Assembly (NCBI GenBank): GCA_900319835.1
Contig: ONPY01000012.1
Span: forward strand, 1-38,826
Length of the DNA: 38,826 nucleotides
Source of the DNA: an uncultured Eubacteriales bacterium
GTDB taxonomy: Bacteria; Bacillota_A; Clostridia; Oscillospirales; Oscillospiraceae
Direction of reading: 5' to 3'
Shown here: positions 23,567 through 31,602 of the stretch, piece by piece
Position numbering within the stretch: the stretch's first letter is position 1
How the letters are laid out: every line of letters starts with the position of its first letter
Position numbers and translations under genes: made by a program
The notes under the pieces: generated by a model
What the model was told of the DNA's origin: nothing
What the model saw: only the letters and a program-made list of their open reading frames with translations
Databases searched by the model: none

Positions 23567-23596
23567 CGGGCGCTTTCCCTAGGGTCAAAGCGCCCG
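23567..23596 (+). other. GC-rich hairpin between infB and rbfA
   Basis: A perfect 10-bp stem CGGGCGCTTT (23567-23576) with AAAGCGCCCG (23587-23596) encloses the palindrome CCCTAGGG. No T-run follows on the plus strand, so it is unlikely to be a full terminator. It may set mRNA stability or cleavage between infB and rbfA. Confidence 0.5.
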
Positions 23597-23615
23597 TCGC
23601 TTTGGAGAAGAGAAT

Positions 23616-23987
23616 ATGTCATCGAATAAACTGGCAAGAACCAACGACGATATTCAGCGGGTCATCGCGGCCAAGCTCCGCGACGTGAAGGACCCGCGTG
23701 TTCAGCAGGGCATGATCAGCGTGACGCGTGTGGAGACCACCGGCGATCTGCGCTACAGCAAGATCTGGCTGTCGGTGATGGGCCTGGAGAGCGAGAAGGA
23801 GTTCAAACGCGGACTCAAGTCCGCCTCCGGCTGGCTGCGCAAGGAGCTGGGCGCGTCCCTGAATCTTCGCTACACCCCGGAGCTGGTGTTCGAGCTGGAT
23901 CACAGCATCGAATACGGCGCCCACATCAACGAAGTGATCAATTCCCTGGACATCAGACACGATGGGGATGAGGAAGATGAACTATAA
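23616..23987 (+). CDS. rbfA: 30S ribosome-binding factor RbfA
   Basis: A 123-residue cold-shock and maturation factor that binds the 30S subunit during 16S rRNA processing. The KH-like pattern is present: DDIQRVIAAKLRDVKDPRVQ, then MISVTRVETTGDLRYSKIWL, then LNLRYTPELVFELDHSIEYG. The start follows TTGGAGAAG. The end overlaps nrnA by 11 bases, so the two are translated together. Confidence 0.95.
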   Translation: MSSNKLARTNDDIQRVIAAKLRDVKDPRVQQGMISVTRVETTGDLRYSKIWLSVMGLESEKEFKRGLKSASGWLRKELGASLNLRYTPELVFELDHSIEYGAHINEVINSLDIRHDGDEEDEL

Positions 23988-24912
23988 ACAGTGCGCCAAG
24001 GAACTGCTGACCCACGAGAACATTCTCATCGTGACCCACCGCAACCCGGACGGGGACACGGTGGCCAGCGCCGCGGCTCTCTGCAGCGCTCTGCGGCGCG
24101 GCGGGAGGACGGCATGGCTGTTCCGCAACGAGCAGATCAATGAAAAGCTGCTGGCCTACTGTGCCGACTTTTTTGCCCCGGCGGACTTCCAGCCCAAGTA
24201 TGTCGTGGCGGTGGACGTGGCGGCCGCCAAGCTCCTCTCCCGCGGCTTTGAGGGAAAGGTGGATCTGTGTATCGATCACCACCCCACCAACACGGGCTAC
24301 GCGGGCATGACCCTGGTCAAGCCCGAGAAGGCCGCCTGCGCCGAGCTGGTGCTGGAATTGATCCAGTGCATGAACGGTGGGCTCACTCCGCAGGAGGCCA
24401 CGCTTCTCTACATAGGCCTCTCCACGGACACGGGCTGCTTCCAGTACGCCAACACCAACGCCGCCGCTTTTCGCGCCGCGGCGGAGCTGCTGCGCATGGG
24501 CGCGGACAACACCAAGGTCAACTGGATCTTTTTCCGCAAGGTCTCCGTGGCGCGGCTGAAGCTCGAGAGCATGATCTACGCAGGATTGCGCTTTTATCGG
24601 GGCGGCAAGATCGTCATCGCCACGGTGACGCTTGACATGCTGGCCGAGAGCGGCGCGGGGGAGGACGACCTGGACGACCTGGCCGGACTCTCCGGACGGG
24701 CCGAGGGCGCGGTACTGAATATCACCATCCGCGAGCAGCCGGACGGCACCAGCAAGATCTCCGTGCGCTCCAACGAGGAGGTCAGCAGCAACGCGATCTG
24801 CGCGGTCTTCGGCGGCGGCGGCCACGAGATGGCCGCGGGCTGCACCATCTTCGGAGACCCCGATAAAGCGCGCGAGATGCTGCTCAACGTCATCGACGAG
24901 GTCTGGAAATGA
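23977..24912 (+). CDS. nrnA: DHH-family bifunctional oligoribonuclease/PAP phosphatase
   Basis: A 311-residue manganese-dependent hydrolase of the NrnA type, which degrades very short RNAs and can dephosphorylate 3'-phosphoadenosine 5'-phosphate. Motifs are THRNPDGDTVAS (metal-binding Asp residues), VAVDVA, the family-naming DHH in CIDHHPTN, and the DHHA1 substrate loop FGGGGHEMAAG near the C-terminus. The ATG at 23977 was chosen because GAGG is just upstream and homologues usually begin at this point; ATGs at 23962 and 23968 lack ribosome sites. Its TGA overlaps the truB start. Position between rbfA and truB is classic for Firmicutes. Confidence 0.93.
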   Translation: MNYKQCAKELLTHENILIVTHRNPDGDTVASAAALCSALRRGGRTAWLFRNEQINEKLLAYCADFFAPADFQPKYVVAVDVAAAKLLSRGFEGKVDLCIDHHPTNTGYAGMTLVKPEKAACAELVLELIQCMNGGLTPQEATLLYIGLSTDTGCFQYANTNAAAFRAAAELLRMGADNTKVNWIFFRKVSVARLKLESMIYAGLRFYRGGKIVIATVTLDMLAESGAGEDDLDDLAGLSGRAEGAVLNITIREQPDGTSKISVRSNEEVSSNAICAVFGGGGHEMAAGCTIFGDPDKAREMLLNVIDEVWK

Positions 24913-25778
24913 ACGGAATCCTCCTGCTGGACAAGGAGCAGACCTGGACCAGCAACGATGCGGTGGTCAAGCTCAAGGGCATCCTGCACCAGCGCCGGGT
25001 GGGCCATGCGGGGACGCTGGATCCCATGGCCACCGGGCTGCTGGTGATCTTTGCCGGCAGAGCCACCCGCGCCGTCTCCTTTGCAGAGGCGGCGGAGAAG
25101 CGCTACCGCGCAGCCCTGCGCCTCGGCACCGTCACCGACACCCAGGATGTTTGGGGAACGGTCCTGGAGCAGAGAGAGGCAAACATTACCCGCGAGGAGC
25201 TGGAAGAAGTGCTCTCCCGCTTCACCGGCGAACAGCTGCAGACACCGCCCATGTACTCGGCCATCCGGGTGGACGGCAAGCGGCTCTATGACATCGCCCG
25301 CAAGGGCGGCGAGGTGGAGCGCAAGGCCCGGCCCATCACGGTCCGGGAACTGAAGCTCCTGGGGCGGGAAGGGGAGGACTGGATCCTGGACGTCCGCTGC
25401 TCCAAGGGCACTTATGTGCGCACCCTCTGCCACGACATCGGCGCGGCCCTGGGCTGCGGCGGGTGCATGAGCGCTCTGCGCAGAACCGCCATTGGGGCCT
25501 TCTCCGTGGAAAACGCCATTACGATCTCCGAGGCGCAGCGGCTTGCCGATCAGGGTGAGCTGGAGAAGCGGCTTTTGCCGGTGGACAGTCTGTTTGCGGG
25601 CTGCCCGGCCTGTCAAGCCACGGCGGAGGAGGAGAAGCGGATCCGCTGCGGGGGCGAATACCCCACTGATCTGCCCGCCAGTGAGTACCGGGTTTATGGG
25701 GCCAACGGCGCATTTCTCATGCTGGGACGCTCGGAAAAGGGCAGCATGTGGACCGTGAAAAACTTTTTTGAGGTATAG
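24909..25778 (+). CDS. truB: tRNA pseudouridine-55 synthase TruB
   Basis: A 289-residue enzyme that isomerises uridine 55 in the T-loop of nearly all tRNAs. The opening GILLLDKEQTWTSNDAV is typical and the catalytic motif is GHAGTLDPMATG (32-43) with Asp38. YRAALRLGTVTDTQDVWG and the RNA-binding C-terminal part are also present. ATGA overlap with nrnA implies translational coupling. ribF follows after six bases, the usual truB-ribF pairing. Confidence 0.96.
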   Translation: MNGILLLDKEQTWTSNDAVVKLKGILHQRRVGHAGTLDPMATGLLVIFAGRATRAVSFAEAAEKRYRAALRLGTVTDTQDVWGTVLEQREANITREELEEVLSRFTGEQLQTPPMYSAIRVDGKRLYDIARKGGEVERKARPITVRELKLLGREGEDWILDVRCSKGTYVRTLCHDIGAALGCGGCMSALRRTAIGAFSVENAITISEAQRLADQGELEKRLLPVDSLFAGCPACQATAEEEKRIRCGGEYPTDLPASEYRVYGANGAFLMLGRSEKGSMWTVKNFFEV

Positions 25779-25784
25779 GCATCC

Positions 25785-26687
25785 ATGACAGACCATAAGC
25801 GGGCAATCGCCCTGGGCTTTTTTGACGGCGTACACATCGGGCACGGCGCCCTGCTGCGCAAGACAAAGCAGCGGGCGGCCGAGTGTGGGAGCCTGGCCTC
25901 GGTGCTGAGCTTCGACGTGCATCCGGACACGCTGGTGTTTGGCAGGGACGTGCCGCTGATCAACAGCGCCCTGGGCAGGGAAGACCTGATCCGCCGCCTG
26001 TATGGCATCGACAACGTGGTCTTTCTGCATTTCAACCGCCACATCATGCAGATGCCCTGGCGGGACTTTGCGGACAATCTGGTTCAGGAGCTGAACGTGA
26101 GCTGGATCGTGGTGGGCCACGATTTCTCCTTCGGCTACCGGGGGGAAGGCACGGCGGAAAAGCTGCGCGGCTACTGTGCCGAGCGCGGCATCGGCTGTGA
26201 TGTCATCCCGGCGGTTACCCTGGACGGGCGAATCGTCTCCTCCACCTATATCCGCACCCTGATCACAGAGGGGGAGATGGAGCAGGCAGCGCGCTATCTG
26301 GGCCACCCCCACACCCTGCTGGACACGGTGCATTCCGGCTACCATCTGGGCACCAAAATGGGCGCGCCCACCATCAATATGCAGTTTCCGGAGGGAGTCA
26401 TCGTTCCGAAGCACGGCGTCTACGCCGCAAAGGTGTTTCTGGAGGACGGCTCGGAGCATGTGGCGGTCACCAACGTGGGGGTGCGCCCCACCGTCAGTGA
26501 GGGCAAACGCCTGACCGTGGAGAGTCACCTGCTCAACTACTCCGGCAACCTCTACGGCCGCCAGGCCAGGCTGGAATTTCACCGCTTCCTGCGGCCCGAG
26601 GTGAAGTTCGGAAGCTTTGAGGAGCTCTCCGGGCAGATCCGCCGGGACGCGGACGAAGCGCGGAAATACTTTGTATGCCAACTGTAG
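25785..26687 (+). CDS. ribF: Bifunctional riboflavin kinase/FAD synthetase
   Basis: A 300-residue enzyme converting riboflavin to FMN and FMN to FAD. The N-terminal nucleotidyltransferase domain begins with ALGFFDGVHIGHGALL (His17 and His20 of the HxGH motif) and has ISSTYIR-like VSSTYIRTLI further on. The C-terminal kinase domain (about 180-300) has GAPTINM in place of the common FPTANL, with the key Pro-Thr kept, and PKHGVYA. Length is normal. No FMN riboswitch is seen, as expected inside an operon. Start follows GAGGT within the end of truB. Confidence 0.95.
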   Translation: MTDHKRAIALGFFDGVHIGHGALLRKTKQRAAECGSLASVLSFDVHPDTLVFGRDVPLINSALGREDLIRRLYGIDNVVFLHFNRHIMQMPWRDFADNLVQELNVSWIVVGHDFSFGYRGEGTAEKLRGYCAERGIGCDVIPAVTLDGRIVSSTYIRTLITEGEMEQAARYLGHPHTLLDTVHSGYHLGTKMGAPTINMQFPEGVIVPKHGVYAAKVFLEDGSEHVAVTNVGVRPTVSEGKRLTVESHLLNYSGNLYGRQARLEFHRFLRPEVKFGSFEELSGQIRRDADEARKYFVCQL

Positions 26688-26716
26688 TTTTTCCAAAAAA
26701 GAAAGGGGAAAGTACG

Positions 26717-27625
26717 ATGAATGAAGAGACCATGAGCGCGGCCGCCCAGGCAAAGCCGAAGAAAAAGCACTCCTTCTGGTTTTTGAAGCTGCTGCTGATC
26801 CTGATCGTATTTGCCGGCGGTGTGGTTTTGGGCCTGAAGCTCTACACCATGCCCGGCCCGAACGAACTGCTCAACCGCTATTTCCCGTCGCTGCAGACGA
26901 CGCTGAACCCGAACGCCAAGGCCCAGACCGCCGTGGCGGCACCTGAGAATCCCGCAGAGACCCCTGCGCCTACGCTCACTCCGGCGGTCACTTCCGCCCC
27001 CGCGGAGACCGAGGCGCCTGCTGCCACCGCGGAGCCTGCGGAGACAGAAGCACCCGAGGCGCAGGATCCCGCCGTCATCGGCGGCGCGGATGCGCCCACC
27101 GAAATCCAGGCGGCAGCACCCGCAGAGGAAGCGCCGAAGCCCATCGGCATGGATGCGGCCCTGGCCGCGGCCCTGAAGCGGGAGAACATCAGGGAAAAGG
27201 ACGCCGAGGTCTACAGCGTCTACCCGACGGAGAGCAACGGCGTTGCCGTCTATCAGGTGGACTTTACCGCAAATGGCACAGAGTACATGTATCTGGTGGA
27301 TCTGTTCACCGGCGAGATCGCGGGCTTTAAGACCGTGCGCTCCACGGAGAGCTATACCGGCAAGGTCCCCACGGATGTGTTTGACGGCATGGTGCCCGAC
27401 GATATGGCACAGGAGAATGACTTCATCAGCGAGGAGGAAGCCGTCAGGGCGGCCATCGGCCACGCGGGCGTGCGCAGCAGCGCCGCCGAGGATGTGAAGG
27501 CTGAGCTTCAGCGCCAGGGCAGCAGCGTCTGGTATGAGGTGAGCTTCAAGGCTGGCGGCACCAGCTACAGCTACCGCGTCAGCGCCGCAGACGGCGAAAT
27601 TCTCCAGCACGAGAAGACCAAATAA
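26717..27625 (+). CDS. Membrane-anchored protein with two PepSY domains
   Basis: A 302-residue protein with a short basic cytoplasmic start (KPKKKHS), one membrane helix (about 21-41), a low-complexity Pro/Ala/Thr/Glu linker (70-140) and two extracellular PepSY-type domains (about 143-205 and 236-298; for example YQVDFTANGTEYMYLVDLFT and WYEVSFKAGGTSYSYRVSA, each ending in a DG or TGE turn). PepSY domains often inhibit or bind proteases outside the cell. In the linker sits VIGGADAPTEI (120-130), much like the IGGADGPT motif of sodium-pumping decarboxylase beta subunits. GAAAGGGGAAAG precedes the ATG at 26717. Last gene before a very strong terminator; function unknown. Confidence 0.75.
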   Translation: MNEETMSAAAQAKPKKKHSFWFLKLLLILIVFAGGVVLGLKLYTMPGPNELLNRYFPSLQTTLNPNAKAQTAVAAPENPAETPAPTLTPAVTSAPAETEAPAATAEPAETEAPEAQDPAVIGGADAPTEIQAAAPAEEAPKPIGMDAALAAALKRENIREKDAEVYSVYPTESNGVAVYQVDFTANGTEYMYLVDLFTGEIAGFKTVRSTESYTGKVPTDVFDGMVPDDMAQENDFISEEEAVRAAIGHAGVRSSAAEDVKAELQRQGSSVWYEVSFKAGGTSYSYRVSAADGEILQHEKTK

Positions 27626-27666
27626 CAAAACGGTGATTCCCGAAAAGGAATCACCGTTTTGTTATT
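27621..27666. terminator. Very strong bidirectional terminator closing the nusA-ribF operon
   Basis: A perfect 20-bp stem (27621-27640 with 27647-27666), loop CGAAAA, spans the stop codons of both the PepSY gene and the converging exonuclease gene. Confidence 0.92.
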
Positions 27667-28648
27667 TGTTGGCCGGGCGGTTTTTGCGGGAGGAGTGGCC
27701 GCGGCTGCGTCGCCTGGCCTGGGCCGCCTTGGTCTTGTAAAAGCTCTGCATGTCCTCGTCCGCCTCATACACCAGCTTGTTGACAAGCCAGGTGCCGGCT
27801 TCGCTGTTCTTGCGAAATTTGGCCCGCACCAGAAAGCCGCCGTGCTCGGGGCAGGTGAAGACGTTCATGTAACGCTGGTCGCCCTGATTGACCCACTTGG
27901 CGCCCAGGGTGGCCTGCTGACAGGCCGGGCAGGCGAGTGCTGCAAGCCTCGAATCGGCAAAGGCTGCGGCCTTGCTCTCAAAGCCGTCAAAGCACTCATG
28001 ACTGAGCGTGTCCGGGCTGTCATTTTCCACAGGGGGCTTGTAGTTGGGCATACGGGCGGCGAGGATCTTCGCAGCGTCCGGGTACATGCGCAGGCCCTCC
28101 CCCATGTCGAGCCGGGAGGCGACAAGGGCGGTGTTGTAGGCGTCGCCCAGCGCGTCGTGAGCCACACGGGTCTGCTCAATTTCAAAGTGCTCCATCGCGC
28201 TGGCCAGGGACTTCTGGTTTTTGTCCCCGCCGGTCTGGAGATTGTAGATCAGCTGGAGATTGATCCACCCGGAGATCCAGTCCCAGTCCAGGTCGTGGAT
28301 GATGATGTTCTGCTCCATGATGCGCTGGTCGTCGCAGCCCCAGGTTATAAACGTGACGTCCTCCCCACACCAGGCGCGAAACTGCTCCAGCGCGTCGGGG
28401 AAGGGCAGACCGCGGGCCAAGCGGTCCTTGTCAAAGCCGGTGATCTTCTTGACCTTGTAGTGCATACGGCGGAAATACACGGGCTTGACGTCCACGGTAA
28501 ACTCCTCGCCCGGCCGCATATCCTCTGTCAGCTTCACGGCGCCGATCTCAATGATCTCGCCGCCGAGATGGATCGGCAGTTTATTGAATACGGAAGACTT
28601 GGAACTCATGGCCTGATTCCATTCCAGGTCAACCACCACATAGTTCAT
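27662..28648 (-). CDS. DEDDh 3'-5' exonuclease with C-terminal zinc-ribbon-like tail
   Basis: A 328-residue RNase T/KapD-like nuclease. Catalytic residues of the DEDDh group are visible: Asp7 and Glu9 in VVVDLEW, Asp106/107 in TWGCDDQRI, and His164 with Asp169 in VAHDALGDAYN. After the exonuclease domain (about 1-180) an extra region has Cys240-x2-Cys243 and Cys266-x2-His269, likely a zinc ribbon, and a very basic end (RRRSRGHSSRK), together suggesting nucleic-acid binding. Start follows AAAGGA at a good distance. It has an extended -10 promoter, divergent from murF. Substrate (DNA or RNA) is not clear. Confidence 0.85.
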   Translation of the reverse strand: MNYVVVDLEWNQAMSSKSSVFNKLPIHLGGEIIEIGAVKLTEDMRPGEEFTVDVKPVYFRRMHYKVKKITGFDKDRLARGLPFPDALEQFRAWCGEDVTFITWGCDDQRIMEQNIIIHDLDWDWISGWINLQLIYNLQTGGDKNQKSLASAMEHFEIEQTRVAHDALGDAYNTALVASRLDMGEGLRMYPDAAKILAARMPNYKPPVENDSPDTLSHECFDGFESKAAAFADSRLAALACPACQQATLGAKWVNQGDQRYMNVFTCPEHGGFLVRAKFRKNSEAGTWLVNKLVYEADEDMQSFYKTKAAQARRRSRGHSSRKNRPANK

Positions 28649-28714
28649 AGCAAAAATCCTTTATCTGAAAAATTGTTTCTCTGAAAAATCCACCATCGCG
28701 GGCATAACACATTT

Positions 28715-28723
28715 ATTATAGCA
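28715..28723 (-). promoter_or_regulatory. Extended -10 promoter of the exonuclease gene
   Basis: The minus strand reads TGCTATAAT, a perfect -10 box with the TG extension, about 67 bases before the start codon. No good -35 box is seen, as is common with extended -10 promoters. Confidence 0.6.
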
Positions 28724-28767
28724 TACATCTCTCCGAGATGCACTACTTTTTTCAAAGAAAAATACTT

Positions 28768-28796
28768 TTGCGCCGCGCGCATCCGTATGGTATACT
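28768..28796 (+). promoter_or_regulatory. Sigma-A promoter of murF
   Basis: TTGCGC (28768-28773) and TATACT (28791-28796) have a 17-base spacer. The transcript would have a leader of only about 20 bases. Confidence 0.75.
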
Positions 28797-28822
28797 CAGG
28801 AAGATCAAAGGAGATGAGGTTT

Positions 28823-30190
28823 TTGAAGACCATGACCATAGCCATGGCGGCCGCCGCCTGCGGCGGTACGCTTGTCGGCGCGGAGAGACCGGACGCGCCC
28901 ATCGGCCGCGCGGTGATCGACAGCCGGGCTGTGCAGCCGGGGGATCTCTTCGTCGCGTACAGGGGCGAGAAGACCGACGGCCACCGCTATATCCCCACCG
29001 CCTGGGAGAAGGGCGCGGTCTGCGCACTGGCGGAGTATCTGCCCGAGGGGGCGGAGGGGCCCGCCATTCTGGTTGACGATGTGCAGCACGCCCTGGAACA
29101 GATCGCGAAGGCGTACCGTGAGACGCTCTCCCTTCCCATCATCGGCATCACCGGCAGCGTGGGCAAGACCACGGCCAAGGAGATGATCGCCGCGGTGCTG
29201 TCACAGCGGTTTCATATCTTGAAAACCGAGGGCAACCAGAATAACCAGATCGGCGTGCCCATGACGCTCTCCCGTATTGAGCGTGAGCACGAGGCCGCCG
29301 TGGTCGAGATGGGCATCTCCGGCTTCGGGGAGATGACGCTGCTGGCCGAGATGGCAAAGCCCACCATCGCCGTCTTTACCATGATCGGCCGGGCGCACCT
29401 GGAATTTCTGCACGATCTGGACGGCGTTTTCCGGGCCAAGACCGAGATGATCGCCCTCATGCCGGAGGACGGCGTCGTGATCGTAAACGGGGACAACGAG
29501 CAGTTGAGAAAGCTCTCCTGCAGGCAGAAGCTGCTGCGCTTCGGGCTTGGGGAGGACTGTGACGTGCGCGCTACGGATGTCACGCTCACGCCAGAGGGGG
29601 AGACCCGCTGCCGCATCCTCTATGCGGGGCGTAGTATCCCGGTATCCATCCCCGCCTACGGCAGACAGATGATCTACGCTGCGCTCGAGGGCGCCGCGGT
29701 GGGCTTCGTGATGGGCATGACGGACGAGGAGATTACCGCCGGTATCGCCGCCTATCAGACGGTGGGGCGCCGCAGCGCCATCACCGACACGGGCTTTGTC
29801 ACCCTGGTGGACGACAGCTACAACGCCAATCCCGAGTCCATGCGCTGCGCCATGGATTCCCTGCTCCAGCTGCCCGGGCGGCATGTGTGCCTGCTTGCCG
29901 ATATGCTGGAGATGGGCCCGGACTCCGGACAGATGCACCATGACCTCGGCGTCTATGCCGCCGAAAAGGGAATCGACCTGCTTGCCTGCTGCGGGCCGCT
30001 CTCGGAGAAAACCGCCGCGGCCGCCGCAGCGTACGGCGCAAAAGCCGTCTGGTATCCCACGGCGGAGGCGCTGATCGCGGCGCTGCCGACGCTGCTAGAG
30101 AAGGGGGACCAGGTGCTGGTCAAGGCATCGCTGGGCATGCACATGGAGCGGGCGGCGGAGGCCGTCAAAAAGCTGGAGAAGAGCGAATGA
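28823..30190 (+). CDS. murF: UDP-MurNAc-tripeptide:D-Ala-D-Ala ligase MurF
   Basis: Last cytoplasmic ligase of peptidoglycan precursor synthesis, adding D-Ala-D-Ala to the UDP-MurNAc-tripeptide. About 455 residues. ATP loop GITGSVGKTT (108-117), GNQNNQIGVP, the EMGISGFGEM segment and DDSYNANPESM are all present. The start is uncertain. AAAGGAG ends directly before an ATG at 28814, which leaves no spacer, and nine bases before an in-frame TTG at 28823. The TTG gives the usual MurF opening MTIAMAAAACGG and is preferred. No murE or mraY is beside it; it is separate from a dcw cluster. The TGA overlaps the next start. Confidence 0.93.
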   Translation: MKTMTIAMAAAACGGTLVGAERPDAPIGRAVIDSRAVQPGDLFVAYRGEKTDGHRYIPTAWEKGAVCALAEYLPEGAEGPAILVDDVQHALEQIAKAYRETLSLPIIGITGSVGKTTAKEMIAAVLSQRFHILKTEGNQNNQIGVPMTLSRIEREHEAAVVEMGISGFGEMTLLAEMAKPTIAVFTMIGRAHLEFLHDLDGVFRAKTEMIALMPEDGVVIVNGDNEQLRKLSCRQKLLRFGLGEDCDVRATDVTLTPEGETRCRILYAGRSIPVSIPAYGRQMIYAALEGAAVGFVMGMTDEEITAGIAAYQTVGRRSAITDTGFVTLVDDSYNANPESMRCAMDSLLQLPGRHVCLLADMLEMGPDSGQMHHDLGVYAAEKGIDLLACCGPLSEKTAAAAAAYGAKAVWYPTAEALIAALPTLLEKGDQVLVKASLGMHMERAAEAVKKLEKSE

Positions 30191-30894
30191 CAGCCGCACA
30201 AAAGAAAAAACCGATCGTTCTGCTGGATCTGGACAATACCATTCTGGATTTCGACATGGCCGAGAAGACCGCCCTGAGCCGCGCATTTGCCGAGATGGGC
30301 GAGCCATATGACGACGCGCTTTTAAAGCGCTACAACCAGATCAACATCCGCCACTGGGAGATGCTGGAGGACGGGATCCTCACCCGGGACCAGGTGCTGA
30401 TCAGACGCTTTGATGCCCTGTACCGCGAGGCCGGCATGGAGGCCGACGCCTTCCGCACCCAGGCGCTGTATGAGAGCCTGCTTGCTGAGGGACACTGGTT
30501 CATGCCCGGCGCAGAGGAGTTGCTGGAGACGCTGGCGGGAAAGGCCCGGCTGATCCTCTGCTCCAACGGCACCGCCTCCGTGCAGGAGGGGCGCATTGCC
30601 AGCGCGGGCATCGGGCCGTATTTCGAGAAGATCTTCGTCTCGGAGCACATGGGAGCCAACAAACCAGAGAAGCGGTATTTCGACCTCTGCTTTGCCGAGA
30701 TCCCGGATTTCGACCGGGAGAGATGCGTTATGCTGGGCGACTCTCTCACCTCCGACATCCGCGGCGGGATCAACGCCGGGGTGAAAACCTGCTGGTTCAA
30801 TCCCCGGAGAAAGCCCAATCCCGGCCCGATCCGACCGGATTTTGAAATCCATGAGCTGGGCGAATTTCCACCCCTGCTGGAGACAAAGTTTTAA
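30187..30894 (+). CDS. HAD-family pyrimidine nucleotidase (YjjG-like)
   Basis: A 235-residue haloacid-dehalogenase-fold phosphatase resembling YjjG, which hydrolyses non-canonical pyrimidine nucleoside monophosphates. Motif I is DLDNT (14-18) with the nucleophile Asp14, motif II is CSNGT, motif III has the Lys in GANKPEKRYF, and motif IV is GDSLTSDIRGG. The helical cap domain (about 25-95) is of the usual type. ATGA overlap with murF shows they are co-transcribed and coupled. House-cleaning is the likely role; a phosphoglycolate-type activity is the alternative. Confidence 0.85.
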   Translation: MTAAQKKKPIVLLDLDNTILDFDMAEKTALSRAFAEMGEPYDDALLKRYNQINIRHWEMLEDGILTRDQVLIRRFDALYREAGMEADAFRTQALYESLLAEGHWFMPGAEELLETLAGKARLILCSNGTASVQEGRIASAGIGPYFEKIFVSEHMGANKPEKRYFDLCFAEIPDFDRERCVMLGDSLTSDIRGGINAGVKTCWFNPRRKPNPGPIRPDFEIHELGEFPPLLETKF

Positions 30895-30925
30895 AATGCG
30901 AGAGCGCCGTTTTCGCGGCGCTCTC
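30888..30925 (-). terminator. Terminator of the bofA-like gene
   Basis: A perfect 10-bp stem (30900-30909 with 30916-30925) is followed on the minus strand by GCATTTTAAAAC. It also sits just after the converging YjjG-like gene. Confidence 0.65.
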
Positions 30926-30931
30926 AGGCGT

Positions 30932-31198
30932 TTAAAGGAACAGATACGTCACCACAAACAGAAAGATGACCCCCGGAATGCCAAAGACCCCGGAGATGAG
31001 GCAGGTGACCAGGTTGACAGGCACGGCGAAGTTGAAAAAGCCGCTGATGAGATTTGCCACAAACAGCAGTAAAAAGCCGGTGACGGCGTTGAGCAGCAGC
31101 TTGAAAATCCACTTGATGGGCGCGGTGAGGATCTTCACCAGCACGTAGAGGGCGATGGCGCAGCCGACAATCAAAACGGCGGTCGAGACAATTTCCAT
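30932..31198 (-). CDS. bofA: BofA-family pro-sigma-K processing inhibitor
   Basis: An 88-residue membrane protein of the BofA family. In Bacillus, BofA with SpoIVFA holds the intramembrane protease SpoIVFB inactive until the forespore signal arrives, delaying pro-sigma-K cleavage. The sequence is almost all hydrophobic (helices about 3-22, 33-55 and 60-86) with the conserved Asn/Gly residues of NAVTG (37-41) and the C-terminal GIPGV (73-77). AAAGGA precedes the start. The presence of a SigK with pro-sequence in the same window fits this role. It is a lone gene on the minus strand, preceded by a long non-coding stretch. Confidence 0.85.
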   Translation of the reverse strand: MEIVSTAVLIVGCAIALYVLVKILTAPIKWIFKLLLNAVTGFLLLFVANLISGFFNFAVPVNLVTCLISGVFGIPGVIFLFVVTYLFL

Positions 31199-31388
31199 AG
31201 AAGCTTCCTTTCAGGCAAAACTTCCCTGCGTATTCCGACAGGGGAGGGAGATACTAGTTGAGGACAGATTTCCGGCGGACGAGAAAGAGACAGTCCGACC
31301 GTTTGTCCATAGCATATGGATACAACGAAAACGGGAAAATGTCAAGCGGCGTGAGAGCCTTTACCGGAAGGAAGGCGTTTGCCGCGGG
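31199..31388. other. Non-coding stretch upstream of bofA
   Basis: No gene or known RNA is recognised here. It should hold the bofA promoter, probably a sporulation-sigma one, but I cannot place it with confidence. Small inverted repeats are present, such as CCATAGCATATGG around 31309-31321. Confidence 0.35.
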
Positions 31389-31420
31389 GCGGGCTGCTGT
31401 GCAGCCCGCTCTTTTGCTTT
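31389..31420 (+). terminator. Terminator-like hairpin, first copy of a repeat
   Basis: A perfect 9-bp stem GCGGGCTGC (31389-31397) with GCAGCCCGC (31401-31409), loop TGT, is followed by TCTTTTGCTTTT. An almost identical hairpin recurs at 31603. Confidence 0.7.
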
Positions 31421-31550
31421 TCCAAATACTTTTGGAAAAGCTTCAGCCGCCGAGCATTTTGCTTATGGCAAAATGCTGTTATCTGAAAAGCCTGAATAAG
31501 GCTTTTCAGACGGCGGATGATTGTATTCGAGGCGGGCCTTGCCCCCTCGA
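31417..31550. ncRNA. Possible structured RNA or palindromic element with a three-way junction
   Basis: A 10-bp hairpin (31417-31426 with 31431-31440) is followed by an outer stem CCGCCG (31447-31452) with CGGCGG (31511-31516). This stem directly encloses a perfect 10-bp hairpin (31453-31462 with 31468-31477) and a perfect 12-bp hairpin (31482-31493 with 31499-31510), leaving only four unpaired junction bases. A further hairpin TCGAGG/CCTCGA (31527-31532 with 31545-31550) follows. No known RNA family is recognised; a mobile palindromic repeat is equally possible. Confidence 0.35.
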
Positions 31551-31602
31551 GCTCCCCTGCGGCTCTGTTATCGAACAGCACCGCACCGTTTGAACGGATT
31601 CT

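Noticed and set aside
20913..23588. Long open frame on the minus strand (891 codons) opposite infB
   Set aside because: Antisense shadow of infB and ylxQ. The real gene has all IF-2 motifs; the shadow has low-complexity Leu/Gly/Asp/Val sequence.
24594..26753. Long open frame on the minus strand (719 codons) opposite nrnA, truB and ribF
   Set aside because: Antisense shadow across three well-supported genes with no start signal or recognisable domain.
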